From JAVJRN01 sp040218415 (GTDB taxonomy: Bacteria > Bacteroidota > Bacteroidia > Cytophagales > Cyclobacteriaceae): a stretch of 64,000 nucleotides of DNA. Positions 1-8,234 of the stretch are shown piece by piece. The first letter of the stretch is position 1; each line of letters starts with the position of its first letter. The stretch is taken from positions 1-64,000 of the forward strand of contig JAVJRN010000019.1 of the NCBI GenBank assembly GCA_040218415.1, read 5' to 3'. Both the position numbers and the translations under genes were made by a program. The notes under the pieces were generated by a model. The model was not told the origin of the DNA and ran no database searches. It saw only the letters and a list, made by a program, of their open reading frames with translations.

Positions 1-111
1 AACAAGGAGACCCTATCTCAAAACGTGCAAAATCACATGAAAATGCTACAGACTTGTCCTGCAAGGGTAATCAAATATTTTAACCATGAAAGCATCAATT
101 ATGCTGCCTAA
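1..111 (+). CDS. C-terminal end of an unidentified protein (partial)
   Basis: Frame 1 is open from the first base to a TAA at 109-111 and encodes the last 36 residues of a protein that begins before the window; they end in YFNHESINYAA. The composition looks like normal protein. I do not recognise the family from this tail. It lies upstream of, and on the same strand as, the PUL sensor gene, with a gap of about 97 bases, so it could be the last gene of a preceding operon. Confidence 0.4.
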   Translation, partial: NKETLSQNVQNHMKMLQTCPARVIKYFNHESINYAA

Positions 112-208
112 ATATAAATCAATCACCGCTGGGTTAATAACCACTGACCTTAATAGTTTTTAATTTTCTATCTCCCGAGCCTGTGGGTTGCTGTATCTTC
201 GCTAGGTT

Positions 209-2017
209 ATGTCTTGTGCAATTTCATTTATACTGTTGGCGCTGAGCTGTATGTTTTCCATCTCCGAGGAAAATAAGGAGCTAGTCATTGCTATCAATGA
301 AATACCATTTTACGCTTCAGGGCCACACCTTTCATTTGAAGAGTTTAGAGCCAATGAGGACCTCTTACTACATTATGATCAGTCGTTTACTCCTACAGAT
401 TATATGGAAGATTTAGAGTATTGGACTAAGGTTCAGTTTTGTGTGGAGCGCAATGATGAGGCGCATATCCTAGAGTTCTTCGATCAGACCATTGATTCCA
501 TTACCGTATTCTTACGGAAGGATTCAGCGGAGTATCAAGTGTGGAACATGGGGGATCAATACTACTTCGAGGAGAAGCCATTTTTGCACAAGAACTTTCA
601 GGTTCCACTAGATGGGGCAGGCGAGTACACACTCTACCTACGGATTAAGAGTAGAAACTATGCAGATATCCGATTTGCAGTGCGCTCTGTCAATAGGTTC
701 ATTCAGTATGCCATCAACGAGTATTATTTGTATGGCATCTTCTATGGTATGATCTTGATCATTAGTCTGTATAATGTATCCATTTTCAGTGCAATAGGGG
801 AGGTGAAGTACATCTACTATACACTTTACGTGCTATCAGTGGGGCTATTTGCCATGTGTATAGATGGAATTGCTTACCAATACCTATGGCCTTATGCTCC
901 CAATTGGAACCATATAGCACACGGTGTGGCACTTTTCTCCATCATTTTCTGGGCTACACTCTTTTCCAAAGCTTTTCTTAAGTTGAGAAACCGAGCACCT
1001 AAGATCAATAGGTTACTCAATGTCGTCCTTATCCTTCGCACCATCATCTTTCTTTACGCGCTCTTTATTGACACTTCGGTCTTCAATTATCGCAATATTG
1101 AGATCGTTCCTTTGCTGCTGATTTTCATGGGTAGCGTGGTGGTGTTTAGGACGTCCTACAAGCCCGCACGGTTTTTCATCGTGGCTTATGGGTTTCTATT
1201 TTTGGGTTTCCTCATCAAAGCCCTGCTTCGTTTTTCTGTCTTTCCACTTGCCTTCTTGCAGTCCTCATTGCTACAGATTATATCCTATTATAGCTTGCAT
1301 ATTTGTTTCGTATTTGAAATGTTATTTCTTTCACTTGCATTGAGTGATCGGGTGCGGATATTGAAGGATAATAGGGATCGGGCGCACAAGAGAATCATTT
1401 TACAACATGAGGAAAATGCAGCGCTTAAAGACCAATTAAATGCTCAATTAGAGTCGCAAGTAGAGCAAAGAACCCACGAGTTAAAAGAAAAGAACGAGCT
1501 ACTCTTCAGGCAAAAGCAAGAAATCTCCGAAATCAACTCCATCCTTGATTTGGACAATTGGAGATTGAGAAACAATATAAAAAGCATCCAGCGGGAGCGT
1601 CTATTAGATAAGGAGCTTACTTATGAGGAGTTTAAGGAGGTTTTTCCGGATAAAGACACATGTTCCAAATCTCTGGAGTCTTTGAAATGGAAGCTGGGCT
1701 ATTCATGTATAAGGTGTGAGAATACCTCTTACAGTGAAGGTAACGCGCCCTATAGTCGCAGATGTAGTAAATGCGGTTATCAGGAATCTCCTACTAACAA
1801 TACCCTGTTTCATGGGGTTAAATTTCCACTGGAGAAAGCCTTTTATATTTTATATGAAACCCTCAATAAGGATCAGTATTCACTTGCTGAATTCTCTGAA
1901 ATCCTAAGTCTTAGGAAAAACACTATCTCAGATTTCAAAAAGCGCATTCATCAAAAACCTGATGAAAAGATGAATTTGAAAGAAATTTTCAAAAATCTGG
2001 AAGAATTGATCCAGTAA
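209..2017 (+). CDS. 7TM-DISM membrane sensor fused to an IS1595-type zinc-ribbon/HTH domain; likely PUL regulator
   Basis: This 602-residue protein appears to be a one-piece membrane receptor and DNA-binding regulator. Residues 1-20 are a short hydrophobic signal. About 25-165 form a beta-rich periplasmic 7TMR-DISMED2-like domain. About 172-382 hold seven membrane segments (7TMR-DISM_7TM). About 385-470 are a charged coiled coil. The C-terminus has a zinc ribbon, Cys500-x2-Cys503 and Cys519-x2-Cys522, followed by TLFHGVKFPLEKAF and a helix-turn-helix-like stretch (about 553-580). This layout matches the N-terminal zinc-ribbon region of IS1595-family transposases (Zn_Tnp_IS1595); no DDE catalytic domain follows. 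There is no histidine kinase, GGDEF or LytTR output domain. It lies immediately upstream of susC on the same strand, so it probably controls the glucan PUL. The domain assignment is by motif recognition; the role is inference. Confidence 0.75.
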   Translation: MSCAISFILLALSCMFSISEENKELVIAINEIPFYASGPHLSFEEFRANEDLLLHYDQSFTPTDYMEDLEYWTKVQFCVERNDEAHILEFFDQTIDSITVFLRKDSAEYQVWNMGDQYYFEEKPFLHKNFQVPLDGAGEYTLYLRIKSRNYADIRFAVRSVNRFIQYAINEYYLYGIFYGMILIISLYNVSIFSAIGEVKYIYYTLYVLSVGLFAMCIDGIAYQYLWPYAPNWNHIAHGVALFSIIFWATLFSKAFLKLRNRAPKINRLLNVVLILRTIIFLYALFIDTSVFNYRNIEIVPLLLIFMGSVVVFRTSYKPARFFIVAYGFLFLGFLIKALLRFSVFPLAFLQSSLLQIISYYSLHICFVFEMLFLSLALSDRVRILKDNRDRAHKRIILQHEENAALKDQLNAQLESQVEQRTHELKEKNELLFRQKQEISEINSILDLDNWRLRNNIKSIQRERLLDKELTYEEFKEVFPDKDTCSKSLESLKWKLGYSCIRCENTSYSEGNAPYSRRCSKCGYQESPTNNTLFHGVKFPLEKAFYILYETLNKDQYSLAEFSEILSLRKNTISDFKKRIHQKPDEKMNLKEIFKNLEELIQ

Positions 2018-2287
2018 TGAAAAAAATAATTGTAAAAAAATAAGATTTTATTTTTGATAGATTATTGCTATTAATGCGATAATCACTTTTGATAAAATGC
2101 GTTTTAATAATTTATTCAATAATTATTATTGTTATTTAAGCGATATTTTATCAAATAAACTCTTACCAACAAGCTAGTATGTAATTGTATTTTATCAAGA
2201 TGTTAATATTGTTGAAAATTTGAAATCATTGGAATTTGACCTAAAGTTGCAGTGTTGCAAACGATTACAAATTGACAAATTGACAAT
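2018..2287 (+). promoter_or_regulatory. AT-rich control region upstream of susC with three TTGATAAAAT sites
   Basis: This 270-base, strongly AT-rich gap separates the sensor gene from susC. The decamer TTGATAAAAT occurs at 2089-2098 and, in inverted form (ATTTTATCAA), at 2145-2154 and 2189-2198. The last two are 44 bases apart, close to four helical turns. A partial copy, TTGATAG, lies at 2054-2060. These are plausible operators for the adjacent zinc-ribbon regulator or another PUL regulator. No clean TAnnTTTG promoter was found, so the transcription start is unknown. Confidence 0.4.
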
Positions 2288-5263
2288 ATGAGGTATTCTT
2301 ACAAATTGCTTTTTGCGATAATGGTAATGCTTTTTACCGGGCTGTCATTGATGGCACAACAAGTAAAAGTGAATGGGACACTTACTGACGCAGAAACAAA
2401 GGAGCCTTTAATAGGAGCGACTATTCGCGAAACGGGAACCAACAATGGAACAGTTACTGATCTTGACGGTAATTATAATCTTGACGTATCTCCTGATGCA
2501 GAACTCACATTTTCTTATGTTGGATATAAGGAAGCGGTTCAGTCTGTTAACAATCGCAGTGTAATCAATGTAGCGATGGCACTGGATATTGAAGCACTCG
2601 CTGAGGTTGTAGTACTTGGATACGGAGGTGTAAGAAAGAGCGACCTCACTGGATCTGTAGCCACCGTAGATAGTAAAAAACTTAAAGCTATGGTAGCTTC
2701 CAATCCTATTGATGCATTACAAGGACAGGTGCCGGGTCTTCAAATCACCAACAACTCCGGTGCGCCTGGGGCTAGTCCAACAGTCTCTATCAGAGGTGTA
2801 GGTACGCCAGGCAATCCATCGCCACTCTATGTAGTAGATGGGGTACTACTCAATGACATGTCTTTTGTAAATGGCGCGGATATCGCATCCATCACGGTAC
2901 TAAAGGATGCATCTGCTCTTGCGATTTACGGTAATAGAGGGGCTAATGGCGTAATTATCGTCAAAACGAAGCAAGGCACCATGGGTCAGGAACCTAGGAT
3001 TAGCATTTCATCATCGTACGGGGTGCAAGTCCAGCAAAACAGAATAGATCTTTTGGATAAAAGAGATTATGCAAATGTCATCAATGCCATTACACCAGGT
3101 ACTTATAATAACATTGACGCATTGCCAAATACTGACTGGCAGGAACTCATTTTTGAAACAGCACCCATTCAAACTCACACGGCCTCCATATCCGGTGCTT
3201 CAAAAAATAACCAATATTATTTCTCTGTGGGGTACTTCGGGCAGGATGGCACCATCCCAGAGTCTAGCTATGAGCGACTTACTGTCAAAATTAACGAGTT
3301 GTATAAGCCTAAAGAGTTTTTGAGCTTAGGAGCGAATGTCACTATCGCACCTTTTTGGCAAGACAATACCAGAGGAGACGCACCTTTCAATGTCTACAGG
3401 GCCAGCCCCATGATTGCTCCTAGGGATGCTAATGGAAACTTCAATGAAGTACCGGGTGTCGGTAATATACTTGCAGATTTGGAATATACTACCAACAATA
3501 AGACCTCTGGCGTTCGAACTGTAGGACAGCTCTTTTTAGAAGCAACTTTTCTTAAAGGATTCACGGCTAAAACGAATCTAGGAATAGAAGCTCTTACAGA
3601 GAACAATGAGGTCTTCACGCCAGTCTTCTTTGTGTCACCTACACAGCAGAATGAGGAAACTCGCTACGGAAAAAATCGCTTTAGCAGGACTTCACTTCTT
3701 TGGGAAAATACGCTCAACTGGGACAAAGAGATAGAGCGACATAGGATTAATGCTGTGGCCGGATTTACAGTACAGGAGACTACTAACGAACAACTCAACT
3801 TAGTGGGGAGAAACCTGTTTAGGGATCAGGAGGAGTTTAGGTATATTGATCCAAGCAATATAGATCCTACAGGTGTTTCCAACGGAGTAAGAGACGCTGG
3901 CGACTTCTACATACAGCTGTCCTACCTCACCAGAGTCAATTACAGTTTTGATAACCGCTATTTGGCCACTTTCACTTTCAGGAGAGATGGGAGTTCCAAA
4001 TTTCTAGAGGACAACAAGTACGGAAACTTCCCTGCTGTGGCACTAGGATGGAATATATTCAATGAAAAATTTATCACCATTCCTCAGGTTATTACCAATC
4101 TTAAGCTCCGCGGGAGCTGGGGGATAGTCGGTAATGACAAGATTAACTACTTATCTGCCTATTCTACGGTAGATAATAACATAAACGGTGTTTTTGGATC
4201 TAATGAGCAGCAATATTTTGGCCAGACCGACGGTGGTTTAGGAAACCCTGATCTTCAGTGGGAAGAGATTGAGCAGTTTAATATTGGTCTTGAGTTGGGC
4301 GTATATCAACAAAAGCTTACCGCAGAGCTTGATTATTATCAGCGTACTACTACAGGTACCTTGATTGGTCTGCAGCTTCCAGACTATATCGGTAATGGCA
4401 CCAACCTCGTGACTTTCAATGCGGGTAGTTTCCTTAATAGAGGCCTAGAAGTTAACCTCAACTGGGAAGATGAAATCGGGGACGTATTCTACACCATAGG
4501 TGTACAAGGAACAACCATACATAATGAAACCCTACAAGTTTCTGGCGTGGAAAGCGCTGAGGAGATTTTTGGGAATGCTCAAGGAAGTATCGTCTCAAGA
4601 ACGGCCAAAGGACTGCCAATTGGCGCATACTATGGCTACATCGTCGATGGGGTCTTCCAGACCGAGGAAGAAGTAGATGCCAAACCAAGCCTTTCAGGTA
4701 CAGAGCCAGGGGATCTCATTTTCCGAGATGTAAATGAGGATGGTGTGCTAAATGGAGACGACAGAACCTTCATCGGTTCACCTATCCCAGACTTAAACTA
4801 TGGTATCAATCTTTCGGCTACTTATAAAGGCGTATCCCTAACAATGCTCTTTCAAGGTCAATATGGAAATGAACTATATAACATTAAAGAAACCGTTCGC
4901 CCAGCTCAGTACAACTACGAGCAGCACGTGGCTGACTTCTGGAGAGGTTCAGGAACGAGCAATAGCGAGCCTCGACCAACTACAGGTGGTAACAACTATG
5001 AGCCATCCACTAGATTTATACAAGATGGTAGCTTTTTCAGGCTGAGGTCATTGACCATAAGCTATGCCTTACCTAAGACCTTGCTGGAGTCCTTGAAGGT
5101 GAACCAAGCGAGTATCTATGCTCGTGGCAATAACATCTTTACACTCACAGAATATACAGGATATAGTCCTGAGATAGGCGGAGGCCCATTGACCACAGGG
5201 ATAGACCAAGGCACCTATCCAGTAGCAAGTATTTACACTTTTGGAATTGACTTAACCTTTTAA
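2288..5263 (+). CDS. susC: SusC-family TonB-dependent outer-membrane transporter
   Basis: A 991-residue outer-membrane channel that imports glycan fragments using TonB energy, in complex with the SusD lipoprotein encoded next. A signal peptide ends near MAQQ (about residue 24). Residues about 27-105 are a CarboxypepD_reg-like domain (LIGATIRETGTNNGTVTDLDGNY). A TonB plug follows (about 115-230) with the typical VDGV and LKDASALAIYGNRGANGV motifs. The rest is beta-barrel ending in the aromatic YTFGIDLTF. Length is normal for the family. It is followed after 5 bases by susD, so the two are certainly cotranscribed. The substrate, inferred from neighbouring GH144 and GH3 genes, is beta-1,2-glucan or its oligosaccharides. 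Confidence 0.95.
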   Translation: MRYSYKLLFAIMVMLFTGLSLMAQQVKVNGTLTDAETKEPLIGATIRETGTNNGTVTDLDGNYNLDVSPDAELTFSYVGYKEAVQSVNNRSVINVAMALDIEALAEVVVLGYGGVRKSDLTGSVATVDSKKLKAMVASNPIDALQGQVPGLQITNNSGAPGASPTVSIRGVGTPGNPSPLYVVDGVLLNDMSFVNGADIASITVLKDASALAIYGNRGANGVIIVKTKQGTMGQEPRISISSSYGVQVQQNRIDLLDKRDYANVINAITPGTYNNIDALPNTDWQELIFETAPIQTHTASISGASKNNQYYFSVGYFGQDGTIPESSYERLTVKINELYKPKEFLSLGANVTIAPFWQDNTRGDAPFNVYRASPMIAPRDANGNFNEVPGVGNILADLEYTTNNKTSGVRTVGQLFLEATFLKGFTAKTNLGIEALTENNEVFTPVFFVSPTQQNEETRYGKNRFSRTSLLWENTLNWDKEIERHRINAVAGFTVQETTNEQLNLVGRNLFRDQEEFRYIDPSNIDPTGVSNGVRDAGDFYIQLSYLTRVNYSFDNRYLATFTFRRDGSSKFLEDNKYGNFPAVALGWNIFNEKFITIPQVITNLKLRGSWGIVGNDKINYLSAYSTVDNNINGVFGSNEQQYFGQTDGGLGNPDLQWEEIEQFNIGLELGVYQQKLTAELDYYQRTTTGTLIGLQLPDYIGNGTNLVTFNAGSFLNRGLEVNLNWEDEIGDVFYTIGVQGTTIHNETLQVSGVESAEEIFGNAQGSIVSRTAKGLPIGAYYGYIVDGVFQTEEEVDAKPSLSGTEPGDLIFRDVNEDGVLNGDDRTFIGSPIPDLNYGINLSATYKGVSLTMLFQGQYGNELYNIKETVRPAQYNYEQHVADFWRGSGTSNSEPRPTTGGNNYEPSTRFIQDGSFFRLRSLTISYALPKTLLESLKVNQASIYARGNNIFTLTEYTGYSPEIGGGPLTTGIDQGTYPVASIYTFGIDLTF

Positions 5264-5268
5264 ATAAG

Positions 5269-6768
5269 ATGATCGTGAATAGAATCAAACTGATTAGCCT
5301 CGCACTTCTTATCGTATTGATAGCAGGTTGTGATGACGATTTTTTGGAGAAAACACCAGAGAATCAGCTCACTCAGGCCAATTTTCCTGAGACGGCTGCT
5401 GATGCACTAGCAGCCACCAATGCCATGTATGAGTTGATGAGGCAGTCTACTTATCATCGGGGGTTTTTCCCAATAGATGATATCATGTCGGATGATGCCC
5501 ATAAAGGAAGCAATGGTGGAGATGCAGCGGGTACTTTGGGACCTTTTGAGAGATTTCAGCATACCACTACCAATCCGTTCGTACGAAACTGGTGGCGAAC
5601 ACTCTATGTGGGTGTGAGAAGAACCAACGTAGTGTTGAGCAGAGTGCCTGATGTAGAGATGGACGAAGCACTCAAGAACAGATATCTGGGTGAGGCACGA
5701 TTCCTCCGAGCACTTTATTACTCAGACTTAGCGAGAGCTTACGGGGGTGTCCCTTTAGTGACCTCTAGTTCTACAGAGGCCAATAAAACTCGATCTTCTC
5801 TGGAGCAAACCTATGATTTGATAGAAGGGGACTTGCGTCTGGCTATTTCACTATTACCGGAAAAATCTGACTACAGCGATGATGATCTTGGCAGAGCTAC
5901 GCGAGGTGCAGCACGAGCCTTGCTTTCTCGTGTGTATTTATACCAAAACCAATACGATAGCGCCATATTCTTCGGAGAGGAAGTAATTGCCTCAGGGTTG
6001 TATGATTTGGAGAATCAATTTGAAGAAGCTTTCGATGAAGCCTTTGAGTTCGGGATAGAGTCCGTATTTGAGATTGGCGGTATAGGTGAAGATGGAGGAG
6101 TAGGTGCAGGCGCCAATGAATATGCGCTTGCTCAAGGCGTGAGAGGAACGCCGAATAGAGGCTTTGGGTTTAACCGACCTACGCTTGACTTGATTAACTC
6201 TTTCGAGGCAAATGACCCCAGAATGGAAGCAACAGTGATCTTCCTTGGCGAGACCATTGATGGGATAACCATCATAGGTGATACAGGCACACCGGATGAG
6301 ACTTTTAATGGAGATGGAGAACTGGTGGAGCGCGAAACTTACAGTGAAAAAATTTGGACAACAGGAACAACCGTATCTTCCAGTCAAGGTCACAACAGAC
6401 GACTGATCAGATATGCGGAGGTATTGCTAAATGTAGCAGAGGCATACGCCAACAGTGGCAATGTCCCGCAGGCGATCACATACCTCGAGGAAGTAAGAGC
6501 TAGAGCGAGACAGGGTAATATTGGCATTCTACCAGAGATTACAGAGACAGACCCGGTTCTTCTATCAGACTTGATCATAGAGGAGCGAAGACACGAATTA
6601 GCCATGGAAGGTTTCCGCTTTTGGGACCTTGTTCGTACTGGTAAAGCAGCCGAGGTTTTAGGTCCTTTGGGTTTCGAGGTTAATAAACATGAACTACTCC
6701 CAATACCTCAGACAGAAAGAGATATTACACAAGGTGCTTTGACACAGAACCCAGGTTGGAGCCAATGA
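5269..6768 (+). CDS. susD: SusD/RagB-family glycan-binding lipoprotein
   Basis: A 499-residue surface lipoprotein forming the lid of the SusC channel. The lipobox is LIAGC (Cys21), followed by DDDF, an acidic stretch that fits the Bacteroidota export signal for surface lipoproteins. The N-terminal SusD-like region contains FLEKTPENQLTQANF and the helical repeats with GEARFLRALYYSDLARAYGGVPLV. The C-terminal RagB/SusD domain has RLIRYAEVLLNVAEAYA and ERRHELAMEGFRFWDLVRTG. All are hallmark motifs and the length is typical. It starts 5 bases after susC and shares its transcript. Confidence 0.95.
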   Translation: MIVNRIKLISLALLIVLIAGCDDDFLEKTPENQLTQANFPETAADALAATNAMYELMRQSTYHRGFFPIDDIMSDDAHKGSNGGDAAGTLGPFERFQHTTTNPFVRNWWRTLYVGVRRTNVVLSRVPDVEMDEALKNRYLGEARFLRALYYSDLARAYGGVPLVTSSSTEANKTRSSLEQTYDLIEGDLRLAISLLPEKSDYSDDDLGRATRGAARALLSRVYLYQNQYDSAIFFGEEVIASGLYDLENQFEEAFDEAFEFGIESVFEIGGIGEDGGVGAGANEYALAQGVRGTPNRGFGFNRPTLDLINSFEANDPRMEATVIFLGETIDGITIIGDTGTPDETFNGDGELVERETYSEKIWTTGTTVSSSQGHNRRLIRYAEVLLNVAEAYANSGNVPQAITYLEEVRARARQGNIGILPEITETDPVLLSDLIIEERRHELAMEGFRFWDLVRTGKAAEVLGPLGFEVNKHELLPIPQTERDITQGALTQNPGWSQ

Positions 6769-6831
6769 TTTTTAACCCAATAATTCAAACGCAATCAAAT
6801 TTTATAAACAAACAATAAAAACATTAACAAG

Positions 6832-8151
6832 ATGAAAACAATAAGTAGAATTTTAAGTGTATGTGCCTTAGTTGGCATAGTTACGTTTACAAGCTGTGGA
6901 GACGAGGACAATGGTCCGGGAGCCGTGGCTCTTGATGCGTTGACTGCAGATGGGACAAGTCTTTCCGACGGTACGAGTGTGTCAGCTGATTTGAATGGAG
7001 CAACCTCTGCCACAGACGTACCTGTGAATGCGGCAATCAACGCCACTTTTTCGCGTGAAATAGATGAAGCTACAGTGACAGCCGCCGCTATTACTTTATC
7101 TACTGCTGAAGGTGCAGTGGATTATACGTTGGCAGTCTCAGGTAGCACGATCACGCTTACCCCAAGTTCGGATCTCGTGCGAGGTACCATTCACATCTTG
7201 GCTATATCTGCTGACATCACAGGTGCAGATGGTGGATTAGTATCCGCAGCATCTAGAACTTTCACAACTGAAGGCAGAGCTCCGGCTGTGGTACCAGAAG
7301 AGGATAAGTTGGTGGTATATCTACCTTTCAATGGTGAAGTGGTAGAGGCTAATGGTAAGACAATCATTAGTGATGCTGTTTCATTTGGTGATGACCGCTT
7401 CGGCGCACAGATGAGTGCTGCAGATTTCAACGGGACGACCAATTATGTGGGTGTAGAATACAGCGCTGATATGTCTAATGCTAGTACCACTGTGAGTTAC
7501 TGGATGAAGTTGCCTAGTAGTGATGATCACCAGGCACATATTGGCACCACAGATACAGGTATTAGCCAGTTTGCGACTTTTAGTATTGGAGCGAACAATG
7601 GTACTTTCCATGAATTCAACAGGTTCACTTGTTGTGATCTTGGCTATGATATTGATGTGTTGAATTATTTTACAAACCACCTAAATTCAGGTTCAGCTAG
7701 TACATTGGCTGGAAGTGCTATTGAGATGAAGAACGAAGGTAACCCTAGTGGGGACAAAGTGATTGAAGTTGATAATCCTACTTGGGTAGAGGGTCTAACA
7801 GGTAATTGGGCACATATCGTTACAACTTGGGATGCCTCAGCTAGAAGAAAAGCATTTTTCATCAATGGAGTACCATCTACAGTTTTTGAATTGACGCCAT
7901 CTGCTGAGTATGCCTTAGATGGAGCTACCATAGACGTAGCTGCTATAGATGCAGATCCTTCTAATGATAAGAATCTTTACCTTGGAACGGGTGTTCCTTT
8001 CTGGGCAACCTTAGAATCAGATGGATCTGTGACTCCATTTAGAGGCGGTAAAGCATTTGCTTTCAAAGGTCAAATGGATGATTTCAGAATGTTCAGCGTA
8101 GCATTGACAGACGCTCAGGTGCTTGAATTATACAATGCTGAGCGCCCTTAA
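6832..8151 (+). CDS. Surface lipoprotein with Ig-like (Big_5) and LamG-type domains; candidate glycan-binding protein
   Basis: A 439-residue lipoprotein in the position where PULs usually encode a SusE/F-like surface glycan-binding protein. The signal sequence ends in the lipobox FTSC (Cys22), followed by GDEDNG, an acidic surface-export signal. Residues about 40-150 resemble a bacterial Ig-like domain of the Big_5 type (VNAAINATFSREIDEATV and SGSTITLTPSSDL). Residues about 155-435 resemble a concanavalin-like LamG/Laminin_G_3 fold (VVYLPFNGEV, TTVSYWMKLPSS, DDFRMFSVALTDAQVLELYN). No catalytic motif is visible. It likely binds the same glucan as SusD; the ligand is inferred only from context. 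Confidence 0.75.
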   Translation: MKTISRILSVCALVGIVTFTSCGDEDNGPGAVALDALTADGTSLSDGTSVSADLNGATSATDVPVNAAINATFSREIDEATVTAAAITLSTAEGAVDYTLAVSGSTITLTPSSDLVRGTIHILAISADITGADGGLVSAASRTFTTEGRAPAVVPEEDKLVVYLPFNGEVVEANGKTIISDAVSFGDDRFGAQMSAADFNGTTNYVGVEYSADMSNASTTVSYWMKLPSSDDHQAHIGTTDTGISQFATFSIGANNGTFHEFNRFTCCDLGYDIDVLNYFTNHLNSGSASTLAGSAIEMKNEGNPSGDKVIEVDNPTWVEGLTGNWAHIVTTWDASARRKAFFINGVPSTVFELTPSAEYALDGATIDVAAIDADPSNDKNLYLGTGVPFWATLESDGSVTPFRGGKAFAFKGQMDDFRMFSVALTDAQVLELYNAERP

Positions 8152-8188
8152 TATTTTGTTTGTTTAGTTTTTAGTACTTTAATTCTTT

Positions 8189-8221
8189 GGGGTTCGAGAC
8201 CTGTGCTCGAACCCCATTTTT
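8189..8221 (+). terminator. Perfect 10-bp hairpin with T-tract inside the PUL
   Basis: GGGGTTCGAG (8189-8198) pairs perfectly with CTCGAACCCC (8206-8215) across a 7-base loop, followed by ATTTTT. This is a canonical intrinsic terminator lying between the SGBP-like gene (stop at 8151) and the first GH144 gene (ATG at 8235). It may cause partial termination, giving more SusCD/binding protein than enzyme, or stabilise the upstream mRNA end. Confidence 0.75.
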
Positions 8222-8234
8222 CAAAATCTTCTTT

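Noticed and set aside
1716..1907. Second frame within the zinc-ribbon part of the sensor gene
   Set aside because: The sensor frame keeps the CxxC pairs and HTH; the other frame has no motif or start context.
5992..6393. Long minus-strand frame (133 codons) inside susD
   Set aside because: It lies antisense to an unambiguous SusD gene with intact family motifs; no recognisable domain.
8189..8215. GGTTCGAG resembling a tRNA T-arm
   Set aside because: The sequence is one perfect 10-bp hairpin followed by T residues; no acceptor, D or anticodon arms can be drawn around it.
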